Virus record (IMG/VR): IMGVR_UViG_3300043395_003072
Coordinates: 1-64,000 of that record
Reading direction: 5' to 3' (one strand)
Origin: a virus
Length of the DNA: 64,000 nt
Made by a program: the position numbers and the translations under genes. Under the pieces are notes generated by a model. The model had not been told where the DNA came from and did not search any database. It was given only the letters and a program-made list of their open reading frames with translations. Below, piece by piece: positions 55,685 to 64,000 of this stretch (position 1 is the stretch's first letter; every line of letters starts with the position of its first letter).

Positions 55685-56708
55685 AATATTTTCTTTAGAA
55701 GACCCTACTGCTCCTAAGCTTACGACAGATGATGTACTTCTAGTACCTACTATTGGAAAGCTACAGTCCCGATCTCAAGCAAAAGTAGACTCTACATTTA
55801 TTTATTCAAGTCCAATGGATGTAGTTACTGGGTTAGATCTATGTAAAGCTATGCTTAACGAAAGACAAGCTCCAGTACTTTGTAGGTTCCTACCAGAACC
55901 TGAACGAAGATATGCCTTGTCTTTATATCATGCTAATTCTAACTTCTGGTATTCTGTTGGTTTAAATAAAGAAGATTATGATTTCTTAGATTTTTACTTC
56001 ACTCAAAAAGGTAAGAATTCAAAAGTAAATGTATCTGTAGATATAGCCCATGGTGCAACTGAACAAGCTTATAAGCTTTATAAACTGTACTCAGAAGCCC
56101 CTTGGTGTAGAGCTATTATGTCCGGAACAGTAGCTACTCCAGAAGCTGCTGAATATGTGAGTAATTACTGCTCTCATATACGCGTTGGAATAGGTCCAGG
56201 AAGCGCTTGTTCTACAAGGATAGTCACTGGTTGCGGGTATCCTAATCTCGCTGCTGTATACGAAATTAGAGCTACATTAGGAAGTGATCATTATATTATT
56301 GCTGATGGTGGCATTAGATCTTCAGGAGATATCATTAAATACTTAGCGGCAGGTGCTGATGGCGTAATGCTTGGTAGTATGCTCTCTAGTATTGATGAGT
56401 CTCATGGATGGTTAGAACCATTTATTGGCAAACCATATAAGTATTATAGAGGTCAAGCTTCTAAGCAGTTTCAAATTGAACGTCGAGGGAAGGTTAATGG
56501 TGCGCCCGAAGGTGTTCAATCAAATAAAAAGATTTATAAATCAGGTAGCTTCTCTGATTTTAATAATCAAACAAAAGCATCAATTGCTTCGGCAATTTCG
56601 TATCTAGGTATTAACTGTATACAGGATTTAAATCCTGACAATGTTAAATTTGTTCGAATAACTACTTCTGGCTTACAAGAAAGCCACCCCCATATTTTAT
56701 TAAAATAA
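55665..56708 (+). CDS. IMP dehydrogenase/GMP reductase family enzyme, likely GMP reductase
   Basis: A 347-residue TIM-barrel enzyme. The loop 'GIGPGSACSTRIVTGCGYP' (catalytic Cys near residue 183) and the 'ADGGIRSSGDIIKYLAAGADGVMLGSM' phosphate-binding block are clear. It has no CBS insert and is exactly the size of typical GMP reductases. A GMP reductase would make IMP from GMP, feeding PurA/PurB; an IMPDH would do the reverse step. The 'YRGQASKQFQ...APEGVQ' flap region is kept. Family certain, direction uncertain. Confidence 0.85.
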   Translation: MRSHNDKIFSLEDPTAPKLTTDDVLLVPTIGKLQSRSQAKVDSTFIYSSPMDVVTGLDLCKAMLNERQAPVLCRFLPEPERRYALSLYHANSNFWYSVGLNKEDYDFLDFYFTQKGKNSKVNVSVDIAHGATEQAYKLYKLYSEAPWCRAIMSGTVATPEAAEYVSNYCSHIRVGIGPGSACSTRIVTGCGYPNLAAVYEIRATLGSDHYIIADGGIRSSGDIIKYLAAGADGVMLGSMLSSIDESHGWLEPFIGKPYKYYRGQASKQFQIERRGKVNGAPEGVQSNKKIYKSGSFSDFNNQTKASIASAISYLGINCIQDLNPDNVKFVRITTSGLQESHPHILLK

Positions 56709-56723
56709 AAGAAGGAGAATTAA

Positions 56724-59228
56724 TTGTACATTACTCAAGTCGATGAAGTTGTAACTCTTCTAAGAGGAAAGCTTCCTGACTATCTTAAACTTAAACTTGG
56801 TAAAGATTTTGATCCTACTAAGAAATTTAAATGCTTTGCTCATGACGATAACAGTCCCAGCATGCATCTCAATCCAAAGTCTGGTAATGAGACTGTAAAG
56901 TGTTTTGGTTGTGGTTTCCACGGCGATATCTTTACGGTTGCTAATCAGCTTGATAACTTACCTACCAATGGCCCTGAATGGCTATTTACTACGCTCCCTG
57001 AGCTGGCAAAACTATTCTCTATTGACTATCTTCCAGGCACTCTGACCGAAGAAGATAAAGAGAGAATTAATCTTTACAAAATTGCTCAAGATATCTCCGA
57101 TATCTTAGCTTCATTATCTCTTAATGATAATGAATATATTCTTGAGCGCAACTGGCTTCAAAAGCATGTTTCTGTAGGTTCTATTGATCAGACTGTTCTC
57201 ATTAATAAGTTGATGGAGCGAGGCTGGTCTTCTGAGTATATTAACTCTACAAATCTAATTAAGACTCGTTTCGTATCTTATTTTGGTGAAGACAAAGTTA
57301 CCTTTGCTATTAAAGATCATGTAAAGCGTACTGTTGGTTTTATTTGTAGAAATATTAATCATGAAGAAAAGCAGATTCCTAAATATATCAATACTCCAGA
57401 GTCTTTGATTTATAAGAAGAATCAAGCTTTATTAGGTTTAGATGTAGCTTATCAGGAAGCTAAAAAGTATGGACTTTATATCGTTGAAGGTCCAGGCGAT
57501 CTTATGCAACTTTATCGCCTTGGGGTCAAGAATGCTGTTGCTGTATGTGGCACTGCTTTTACTGAAGCTCATTTACTTCTTCTCAAGCAATTAGGAATCA
57601 GAAAGATTTTCTTGAACTTTGATTGGGATCAAGCGGGTTATGCTGCTACTCAACGAGTTCTAGAATCTATTCTCAAAACTACATCTGGTTTTTCAATCAG
57701 CGTAGTAATGGCTCCTGCTTCTGGAGACTACAAGGATGTAGATGATTTCTTGAAGGGGAAGGAGACTGCTCACGAATACTGGGATCTCCATAAGATGACT
57801 GCTTTTGAATGGCAGCTCAACTCATTCTCAGATCAAGATACTCCAGATATCATTTGCCAGAAAATGATTCCTATTGTCGCTGCTGAAGAAGCTACTGTAA
57901 AGCGTGAGCTTTATATTAAAGAGCTTTCTCAGTTCACCACAGTATCTGCTGGCTCTATTGCTGCAGATGTAAATGCTATTCGTAATAATAAGTTCTCTGA
58001 GCGTTTAGAGAAAACTAAAGCTGCTGCAGAATCTTATCTACGAGCTGTTACTGAAGATCCAGACTCTATTCGTTCTCATATTGCTAATCACGAACAACAA
58101 GTTGAGCTTATCGAGAAAGAATTCAAACAAGACTCTATCGGTATTAATTACCAGATTAGTCGCTTCGAAGCTATTCAGCAGCTTAGAGAAGAGAGTCAAG
58201 ATGATGACTCCGCTACTTCTTTTAAGATGAATTACTTCAAGCAGTTTGCTTTGAATATGAATGGCGGTATGCCCTGGACTACTGGCACTCTTATGTATGT
58301 CGGTGGTCGTGCTAACTCTGGTAAGACTGCAACTTGCTTGATGATTGCAACTGATGTCGCTTTGAGTGATGAGAACGCTGTAGTTCTAATTCACTCTACT
58401 GACGATTCTTATGAGCAAATCGAGCCTCGTATCAAAACTAATATCTATCGTATGACTTGTCCCGAAGGTCCTACGCTTACTATTGGTATGGTAGTTCAGC
58501 CTAAGCTTAATATGCGTGGTAAGGGTGATGAGCATTGGCAAGCTTTTAAACGAGCCAATGATACATTCAGAGAGCTCATTGAGAAAGAACGTCTTGTTAT
58601 TATCGACAGCGAAGACGGTCCTACATTATCTACTCTTGAGCAAAACTTAAGGTATTATAGGAATCGCTATCCAAATAGAAAGATTTTAATGGTGTGTGAT
58701 AACACCCACAACTATATTGAATTCATGAATTTGGAACAATCAGCTCGTATGACTGCTATCTCTAACCAGCAAAAGAATCTTACTGTTAAGTATCATGCTT
58801 GTATGATTGCTACTGCAGAGTATCGCAAGAACATGCCTATGGATCATAGCAAGATTAAGCTTCCGGTTGACGATGACCTTGCAGATGCCCGTGCGCTCAT
58901 GTATCGTCCCAACGTTATCTGGCATGTATATAACGATATCCATGATCGTAAAGAGCATGCAGAGATCTTCTGGCGAGATGAAGAAGGTAATATGCGCCCC
59001 CGCTTACTACTACACTTCACTAAGAACAAGATCTCAGGTTTCAAAGACAAGCTTATTCTTGACCTTGATCCTGCAACTGTAAGCCTTACTCCTGTAGATC
59101 CAAAGCAAGCTCTTCGCGATGCAGAGAGCTTCAAAGAGTTGAAAGAGTCAGGTTACGTACATACAGATGGCAAGCAAGTTAAATATATCGAAGCAGACGA
59201 ATATGACGAAGGAGAGTTAGATGGCTAA
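56724..59228 (+). CDS. fused DNA primase-helicase
   Basis: An 834-residue T7 gp4-like fusion. Zinc finger: Cys37, His40, Cys60, Cys63 (CHC2 type). TOPRIM domain starts at about 252 ('YIVEGPGDLMQL') with 'LNFDWDQAG' supplying the acidic site. A DnaB-like helicase follows with Walker A 'GGRANSGKT' near 528 and 'ILMVCDNTHN' as Walker B. TTG start with AAGGAG upstream. It makes primers and unwinds the fork for the split DnaE polymerase. Confidence 0.92.
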   Translation: MYITQVDEVVTLLRGKLPDYLKLKLGKDFDPTKKFKCFAHDDNSPSMHLNPKSGNETVKCFGCGFHGDIFTVANQLDNLPTNGPEWLFTTLPELAKLFSIDYLPGTLTEEDKERINLYKIAQDISDILASLSLNDNEYILERNWLQKHVSVGSIDQTVLINKLMERGWSSEYINSTNLIKTRFVSYFGEDKVTFAIKDHVKRTVGFICRNINHEEKQIPKYINTPESLIYKKNQALLGLDVAYQEAKKYGLYIVEGPGDLMQLYRLGVKNAVAVCGTAFTEAHLLLLKQLGIRKIFLNFDWDQAGYAATQRVLESILKTTSGFSISVVMAPASGDYKDVDDFLKGKETAHEYWDLHKMTAFEWQLNSFSDQDTPDIICQKMIPIVAAEEATVKRELYIKELSQFTTVSAGSIAADVNAIRNNKFSERLEKTKAAAESYLRAVTEDPDSIRSHIANHEQQVELIEKEFKQDSIGINYQISRFEAIQQLREESQDDDSATSFKMNYFKQFALNMNGGMPWTTGTLMYVGGRANSGKTATCLMIATDVALSDENAVVLIHSTDDSYEQIEPRIKTNIYRMTCPEGPTLTIGMVVQPKLNMRGKGDEHWQAFKRANDTFRELIEKERLVIIDSEDGPTLSTLEQNLRYYRNRYPNRKILMVCDNTHNYIEFMNLEQSARMTAISNQQKNLTVKYHACMIATAEYRKNMPMDHSKIKLPVDDDLADARALMYRPNVIWHVYNDIHDRKEHAEIFWRDEEGNMRPRLLLHFTKNKISGFKDKLILDLDPATVSLTPVDPKQALRDAESFKELKESGYVHTDGKQVKYIEADEYDEGELDG

Positions 59229-59508
59229 AGATACAGATATTGGAATTTATTTATTCTCAGACAAAACATTTTACTATCTAGAAGCTGGTGATAATTTTAT
59301 CGGCAATACTCTAGATAGAGTTCGCAAAACTTTGATTCAACGAGGCAAGATTGTTGGTCTTGTCGAGACTCCTCATAAGCAATCATATGAGATGATTACT
59401 GTTAAGGAGGCTCGAGCTAGAGACCTTAAAATGCAACCTGTTTATATATCTAAACATGTTCAGCAACTTGCACCAACAGAGCCTGCCAAGCAGAAAGGAT
59501 TTAAGTAA
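59221..59508 (+). CDS. small hypothetical protein
   Basis: A 95-residue protein with GAAGGAGAG before the ATG and an 8-base overlap with the primase-helicase gene. The family is not recognised. Confidence 0.6.
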   Translation: MAKDTDIGIYLFSDKTFYYLEAGDNFIGNTLDRVRKTLIQRGKIVGLVETPHKQSYEMITVKEARARDLKMQPVYISKHVQQLAPTEPAKQKGFK

Positions 59509-59813
59509 TGCCTTACTCCTCTCCAGTTTGGTTTGCTAGTGTAGGGTTTCTCATTTGTTTTGCAATCGTAGGTTATATTTGGCCCGAGCCGCCGAAATAC
59601 GAAGTCTTTTGTAAGGCTACTATTGAAGAGTTAGCTAAAACTAAGAACTCTTTATCATTACAATCTACTAGATGTTTAACTGAAAAAGCTAAGCTTGTAG
59701 AGGATTGTAAGGTTGATATGGATAAGTTTTGCGCTAGCAAAATAGAAGCTGTTTCTAAATTATGCGATGAAATTAACTGCACACTTTTGGAGGTCATATG
59801 CTCAGAGCAATGA
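59508..59813 (+). CDS. membrane-anchored Cys-containing protein
   Basis: A 101-residue protein with one N-terminal membrane segment (about 6-24) and a periplasm-facing charged part containing six cysteines. It resembles an i-spanin-like layout and is followed by a gene encoding an exported protein, but no lipoprotein partner is seen. Lysis or envelope function is a guess. Confidence 0.6.
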   Translation: MPYSSPVWFASVGFLICFAIVGYIWPEPPKYEVFCKATIEELAKTKNSLSLQSTRCLTEKAKLVEDCKVDMDKFCASKIEAVSKLCDEINCTLLEVICSEQ

Positions 59814-60277
59814 TTATTTCTTTATGTTTTTTCTCTTCTACTGCTTTTGCACAACCTAATAGCAAGAGCTTTGCTTTGAATCTCGGAACTTATTCTGCTG
59901 ATTTAACTTTTGTTAAGAAGGGCGTTCGTTCACCTTACGATGCTGTACTTTTTAACACTGGTAAACTATCAGAACTAAAAGTTCACTTTGATACTATTGA
60001 GCAATCTTGTCAGATACAAAAGAATCTAATTACAGACTCTTGCGTTGCTGAGACCGAGGCTTTAAAGCTTGAAATCTTTTCACTTCAAGATGAAATCGAT
60101 AAACTTAATAGTACTTATAAAGAAGATGTTTCTCATAGAGACAAGCTATTAGCTTCTTTAGAATCGCAACTAGATCTAGAGAAGAAGAATGCTTCTTTTG
60201 AAAAGACAGTTATTTATATTATAGGTGGTACTACTACTATAGCTTCGGCTGTAATTACTTATCTGCTAGTAAAATGA
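59798..60277 (+). CDS. exported protein with coiled coil and C-terminal membrane helix
   Basis: A 159-residue protein. An N-terminal signal peptide ends near 'SSTAFAQ', which fits signal peptidase I. A coiled coil (about 68-130) and a C-terminal hydrophobic helix (137-157) follow. GGAGGTCAT precedes the ATG. It may span the periplasm together with the preceding membrane protein. Confidence 0.65.
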   Translation: MLRAMIISLCFFSSTAFAQPNSKSFALNLGTYSADLTFVKKGVRSPYDAVLFNTGKLSELKVHFDTIEQSCQIQKNLITDSCVAETEALKLEIFSLQDEIDKLNSTYKEDVSHRDKLLASLESQLDLEKKNASFEKTVIYIIGGTTTIASAVITYLLVK

Positions 60278-61017
60278 CACATATATTAGAAAGCCAAATT
60301 GTTACCGCAAGCTATTGTTCTGAACTCTATAAGCTTAAAGGTGACTATACTGAGCTCTCTTATATTCAAAAAACAATAGCTACTTCTATTAAATATATAT
60401 ATGAAAGTACTAATAATCTTGAGAACTTTAGCAAGCTAGACAAGATTGTTGGTGCCTCAATATTTAAAGCTTTAACTGAAGATTCTGTTAAGTTTAATAG
60501 CTTTACAGATTATGAACGCAGAACCTTTACGGCTTATTGCTCTAATATGATTTATCAGTTCTTTAAAGTATACCCACCTTCTGAATGGATTCTTGTTTTA
60601 AGAGAACCTATTTATCATGAATATTACAATAAGACTGCATTTGTTTTTTGTACAGATATTATTCTTAGAAAAAGAAATGATAGCCGTTTGTTTTTTCATG
60701 CAGTGGATTTTATAAAGGATGTATCTTTAACTCCGCTAACTGATCTTTATAAGCATAAACGTAACCTTGTAAGCAAAGTACTATGGCGAGCCTTTAATAA
60801 ATTTAAGCTAAGTTATTTCGTATTTTCTTTTAGAGATTTTAATTATACAAATAATATGAATTTACCTCCTATAGAGAGTAAAGAGATTATTGTTGATAAA
60901 GAAATTAAGCTTGGTGCACATTATCAACATCTACTAAATGCTGATAATATTCCCAAGAGATTAATTTGTCTTGATAGAAAATGCCCTAAAAGAAAGGAAT
61001 GCATGAAAGATGAATAA
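60274..61017 (+). CDS. hypothetical protein with C-terminal Cys cluster
   Basis: A 247-residue protein. The end 'CLDRKCPKRKECMKDE' has three cysteines that could bind zinc or Fe-S, as in some nucleases. Sequence before this is aromatic and helical. The family is not recognised. Coupled to its neighbours by overlaps. Confidence 0.6.
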   Translation: MTHILESQIVTASYCSELYKLKGDYTELSYIQKTIATSIKYIYESTNNLENFSKLDKIVGASIFKALTEDSVKFNSFTDYERRTFTAYCSNMIYQFFKVYPPSEWILVLREPIYHEYYNKTAFVFCTDIILRKRNDSRLFFHAVDFIKDVSLTPLTDLYKHKRNLVSKVLWRAFNKFKLSYFVFSFRDFNYTNNMNLPPIESKEIIVDKEIKLGAHYQHLLNADNIPKRLICLDRKCPKRKECMKDE

Positions 61018-61306
61018 CTACGGTGATTTTATACTTGCTTCTAGAACACGTTTAACGCTCCCTAGCCACATCTTTGGCGGTGGTCCATGGACACATATGG
61101 CTACCGTTAAAAGATCTCTTAGAGAGTACGTTTGCTTGCTTCATGAGCCTACTCAAAAGATTTACATCGAAGAGATTAGTGCTACTGGACAAATGCACCA
61201 TATAGAAGATGATGCCTTGTGGAGTGATCTTCTAAACTTTCTATTCAGTAAAGGGATCGTTGGTTTTGTAAAAGACCAAGAGGTTGTTGTTGGCAAACTC
61301 AACTAA
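61010..61306 (+). CDS. small hypothetical protein
   Basis: A 98-residue protein with GAAAGGAATG upstream, overlapping its neighbours by 8 and 23 bases. 'HIFGGGPWTH' near the start may be a loop motif. The family is not recognised. Confidence 0.6.
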   Translation: MNNYGDFILASRTRLTLPSHIFGGGPWTHMATVKRSLREYVCLLHEPTQKIYIEEISATGQMHHIEDDALWSDLLNFLFSKGIVGFVKDQEVVVGKLN

Positions 61307-61718
61307 ACTAAAGAATCAATTCTTCCATTATGAGAATGCTTCTAAGTTTCATAATGATGTAAGAGCTGTTTTTATAAATGATGATTTCTTTAAGAAACTT
61401 CAATGCTTTCAAGAAGTATTAGTCTCTGAATTAGTAGAAGGTTACTCAAATAATTATGATGCTGTAGATTGGTATATTCGTGAGCTTAATTGCATTATCG
61501 AATTACATGGTAAACAGCATTATGAGCAGGTTAAATTTTCAAATAATAATTCTTTCTTTGAAAATAAGAAGGAGTTTCACAATATCCAATATAGAGATAA
61601 TCGTAAGAAAACTGCGCTTATTGATGCTGGATATTTATATTTGGAAATCTCATATAAAGATGCTAAGAAAATAAATGCAGAATTTCTAAAAGAAAAACTA
61701 TTCTCAATTGGAGACTAA
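61284..61718 (+). CDS. Vsr-like endonuclease-fold protein
   Basis: A 144-residue protein from a run of TTG codons (AAGAGG upstream). 'DWYIRELNCIIELHGKQHYE' is the active-site block of Vsr/EDxHD-type nucleases (D...E-x-HG-x-QHY), with 'QYRDNRKKTALIDAGYLYLEI' as the next conserved block. It could act as a free-standing homing or repair nuclease. This nuclease class has been linked by others to fractured, intein-split phage genes. Confidence 0.72.
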   Translation: MLLANSTKLKNQFFHYENASKFHNDVRAVFINDDFFKKLQCFQEVLVSELVEGYSNNYDAVDWYIRELNCIIELHGKQHYEQVKFSNNNSFFENKKEFHNIQYRDNRKKTALIDAGYLYLEISYKDAKKINAEFLKEKLFSIGD

Positions 61719-61719
61719 A

Positions 61720-62355
61720 ATGAAAAACCTAAAAGATCTTATTGTTCAAGAAATGTTATCTCAACCAGATATCGACTCTTGGCATATTCATGAGACGAAG
61801 TATTTTGGACCTACTACAAGGTCTCTCTTCTTTACTACCGAAGTTACTTCTGAGACAGCTGCTATATTGATTAGTCAGCTTTTACATCTAGAAGAACTTG
61901 ATCCTGAAGAACAGATTACTCTCTATCTGAATACTGAAGGCGGTTCCTTAACTGATGGCTTAGCTATCTATGATTGCATTACCAATATTGCTTGTCCTGT
62001 AGTTATTATTGCTACAGGCCTATGTGCTTCTGCAGGATTGTTAATCTTGAGTGCTGGTGATTATCGCGCTGCCACGCCTAACACTACATTCTTCTATCAC
62101 CAACCCATTCTTGGTGATTCTCATATTAACTCTACTGCTGATATGGAATCTCTTAATAGCCATTACGCTTACTGCAAAGATAAAGCAGATGGCATTATTA
62201 AGAAGCGCACTAAGATGAAAAAGCTTGTATGGGATAAACATTTCAAAGACAAGACAAGCTTCTATTTTACTCCAGAAGAAGCTATCGAGTTTAAATTCAT
62301 TGATAAAGTTATGCCTTCAAGAAAAGCAAAATTCACAGTTGAGGAAACTAAATGA
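61720..62355 (+). CDS. clpP: ClpP-like serine protease
   Basis: A 211-residue protein of the ClpP family. The Ser is in 'GLCASAGLLIL', the His in 'FFYHQP', with 'LYLNTEGGSLTDGLAIYD' before them. In phages such proteins act as prohead protease or alter host proteolysis. No capsid genes adjoin. The start at 61720 follows TTGGAG. Confidence 0.85.
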   Translation: MKNLKDLIVQEMLSQPDIDSWHIHETKYFGPTTRSLFFTTEVTSETAAILISQLLHLEELDPEEQITLYLNTEGGSLTDGLAIYDCITNIACPVVIIATGLCASAGLLILSAGDYRAATPNTTFFYHQPILGDSHINSTADMESLNSHYAYCKDKADGIIKKRTKMKKLVWDKHFKDKTSFYFTPEEAIEFKFIDKVMPSRKAKFTVEETK

Positions 62356-62699
62356 CTAGTAGAGGAAGAGGCGCTAGAATTAAAGGCGCTACATTTGAAC
62401 GCCAGTTAGCTAAATACTTCACTGAAAATACTCCACTAGAAGCTAAGCGTGGCCTTGGTCAAACTAGGCTTGGTGGCGCAGAAGTCTCTGATGTAGATAT
62501 GCCTATTATTCATGTAGAAGCTAAACGCCATGCTAGATGTAACATCAAAGCTGCGCTTAGACAAGCTATTGAAGATGCAGCCGTTAATGGCAAGATCCCT
62601 GTAGCTATTACAAAAGATGATCGTGAAGAGATTCTTTGTACTATGCTACTAGATGATTGGGTTAAACTATTTAATGGGTATTTGAAAACCCTGGATTAA
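62352..62699 (+). CDS. Holliday-junction-resolvase-like nuclease (Hjc-like)
   Basis: A 115-residue protein. 'GATFERQLAKYF', 'EVSDVDMPIIHVEAKRH' (D...E-x-K) and an 'AIEDA' helix match phage PD-(D/E)XK resolvases. It would cut branched DNA before packaging. It is a second resolvase-type gene besides that at 34096. Confidence 0.8.
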   Translation: MTSRGRGARIKGATFERQLAKYFTENTPLEAKRGLGQTRLGGAEVSDVDMPIIHVEAKRHARCNIKAALRQAIEDAAVNGKIPVAITKDDREEILCTMLLDDWVKLFNGYLKTLD

Positions 62700-62701
62700 T
62701 T

Positions 62702-63403
62702 ATGGAAGTTCAAGCTTTAGAATTTAAGGGAGATTATAAAAGGTTTGAGAAAGCCTATGTGCGATATAGGCAAACTAAAAAACCTGAGTATATGGAATAT
62801 ATCTATAAGAATATCAAAGATAACTTTATTAAATTTGAAGAACTAATTCTTTCTAGGAATTATAAATCAGATATAACAATTTATACTTTGATGTGTTTGC
62901 TAGAGAAAGATTCCAAGACTCCAGTAAGTTTAAAGCGTTTACTTTATATCTTTGAGGAATGGATGCAGTCTATGCATCTTACCTGGTTTGATATTTTTAC
63001 TGAAGCTTTCTTGTTACATATGAACAAGTTCTTCAGGATATCTAAATGGTATAAAAGCCCAAGGCATCTTGCCTATTTTATATCTCTTGATATGAAAATG
63101 TTTGTCTTCGCTAAAATAAGAAATATCTACTTTTTAAAAAGAAGAGATATCTCTTTAACAAATTCTAAGCGAAAAGAATATTTTCTTGAACAAGAAAAAG
63201 TATTTGATCCAATTCATTTTGATTCATATTCTTTTATAAAAGAACTTGAACAAAATAAAAAAATGCTTAGTATCTTTATGAAACAAATCTTTAATAAAAC
63301 TTTAAACAAACAGGATAAAGAATATTTATGTCACTCAATAAGTCAGAAGCTATTAGACAACTTGGAAACAACTCAAATGTTACCAACCAGCAATCCCTTG
63401 TAA
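62702..63403 (+). CDS. hypothetical protein, 233 residues
   Basis: A basic, helical and aromatic protein. Long helices and a basic middle ('KRRDISLTNSKRKEYF') leave open a phage sigma-factor-like role, but I see no clear sigma motif. It overlaps the next gene by 76 bases. Confidence 0.6.
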   Translation: MEVQALEFKGDYKRFEKAYVRYRQTKKPEYMEYIYKNIKDNFIKFEELILSRNYKSDITIYTLMCLLEKDSKTPVSLKRLLYIFEEWMQSMHLTWFDIFTEAFLLHMNKFFRISKWYKSPRHLAYFISLDMKMFVFAKIRNIYFLKRRDISLTNSKRKEYFLEQEKVFDPIHFDSYSFIKELEQNKKMLSIFMKQIFNKTLNKQDKEYLCHSISQKLLDNLETTQMLPTSNPL

Positions 63404-63825
63404 AGAAGCTTGCTGGTCCTCAGATTAATAAGCAAATCAAGCATATTATTCCCGGAGGAGCTACCTTAACAGAGGATATCTCTAAAGAGAATCTACCTGC
63501 AGCTATTGAGACATGGCTAAAGAGAGTACGCCACTTTAAAGATGTTATTATCTCCTTTGTAGATAACTATGCTACTAAAGAGTATCAAACATCTACAGTA
63601 GTGGACTTTAATGCATCGACTAAGCTTCCTCAATGGGAACTAGAGTCGAAGAAGTGGCTAGCTGAAAGAATCGCAGAGGTACTTGTAATGGATCATGTTT
63701 TTGCTGTAAAAGTTGATAAGACAGGAATTCATGTGATTCTAGATAAGACTCAGAAGTTCTCACCTGAGTCTGAATCTTGGGAGCCACATCTAATCTTTAC
63801 ACCTCATAAGCCTACAGGATTTTAA
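63328..63825 (+). CDS. hypothetical protein, 165 residues
   Basis: An alpha/beta protein with AACAGGATAA before the ATG. The large overlap with the upstream gene is unusual for this genome, but this frame has normal composition. The family is not recognised. Confidence 0.65.
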   Translation: MSLNKSEAIRQLGNNSNVTNQQSLVKKLAGPQINKQIKHIIPGGATLTEDISKENLPAAIETWLKRVRHFKDVIISFVDNYATKEYQTSTVVDFNASTKLPQWELESKKWLAERIAEVLVMDHVFAVKVDKTGIHVILDKTQKFSPESESWEPHLIFTPHKPTGF

Positions 63826-63827
63826 TC

Positions 63828-64000
63828 ATGGGTCTATTTGAAGAACGCCAAGCTTCTGCTAAGAAAGTAGTCGCTTTACAAAACGAAATCATCTCTCTTA
63901 AGACACAGCTACAAGCAGTACCTGATTGTTCTGCTTGTCAGAAAGAGCTTGCTGCTCTCAAAGCTCAAGTAGAGTCGCTCAAAGCTCAAGTAGCTAAGCT
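63828..64000 (+). CDS. coiled-coil protein, cut by the window end
   Basis: The first 57 residues are visible: a helix-forming start, CSAC (possible zinc hook or redox pair), and the repeat 'LKAQVESLKAQVAK'. The frame remains open at the window end. A Cxx C in a long coiled coil would fit a Rad50-type zinc hook, but too little is seen. Confidence 0.6.
   Translation, partial: MGLFEERQASAKKVVALQNEIISLKTQLQAVPDCSACQKELAALKAQVESLKAQVAK

Noticed and set aside
58807-59134. Additional frames on both strands inside the primase-helicase gene
   Set aside because: They are shadows of the clear helicase coding sequence, without SDs or family features.

Overview
The window is a continuous piece of a large, AT-rich, double-stranded DNA tailed bacteriophage. 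Nearly all genes lie on the plus strand, tightly packed and often overlapping by 1-10 bases, most with Shine-Dalgarno sites. There are seven tRNA-like genes, a peptidoglycan amidase endolysin, tail-fibre proteins and a phage-type replication and nucleotide set. No terminase, portal or capsid gene is present, so this is only part of the genome. The host cannot be named; the endolysin, lytic transglycosylase and SD sites show that it is a peptidoglycan-containing bacterium.

Layout. 1-3.9 kb: small unknown, mostly early-type genes in visibly more GC-rich DNA, with repeated leader RNAs (a stem-loop with an invariant nonamer loop, then a hairpin holding the SD) and a repeat-rich intergenic stretch. 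4.2-10.3 kb: small genes followed by adenylosuccinate synthetase (purA-like) and lyase (purB-like), an RNase H-like protein and a deaminase. 10.3-12.4 kb: tRNA cluster (Arg, an Asn-like tRNA with an enlarged anticodon arm, Asn, Leu, Met/Ile, then Tyr and Gly) with structured spacers. 12.4-19.4 kb: SpoU methyltransferase, AlkB-like dioxygenase, lytic transglycosylase, ThyX, SSB and a reverse-strand endolysin. 19.5-26.6 kb: a candidate ubiquitin-like conjugation cassette. 27-37 kb: PhoH, SpoVG-like, ribonucleotide reductase NrdA/NrdB, MazG-like, Holliday-junction-resolvase-like, dCMP deaminase, RecA. 37-53 kb: a DNA polymerase III alpha (DnaE) gene in three pieces, the last two joined by a DnaE-type split intein whose halves are separated by an 11.5 kb tail-fibre module. 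53-64 kb: metallophosphoesterase, Cas4-like nuclease, IMPDH/GMP-reductase-family enzyme, primase-helicase, Vsr-like endonuclease, ClpP-like protease and a second resolvase-like nuclease.

Two systems stand out. The first is the conjugation cassette: a 799-residue protein with an E2-like His-Pro-His...Cys-Leu-Gly signature, a JAMM/JAB peptidase with a complete metal motif, a ThiF/E1-like adenylating enzyme, a histone-H1-like protein, a single beta-grasp Ubl and a three-Ubl polyprotein in which every unit ends in the same GSVKG-N. These could make, trim, activate and transfer a phage-encoded modifier. The second is the fractured polymerase with structural genes nested between the two intein-coding halves.

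Metabolic genes also form a pattern. If the IMPDH-family enzyme is a GMP reductase, then with PurA and PurB the phage could turn GMP into AMP, while dCMP deaminase and ThyX turn dCMP into dTMP. Together with tRNAs for A/T-rich codons, this suggests a phage that converts a GC-richer host nucleotide pool to suit its own genome. All functions are read from sequence motifs alone.
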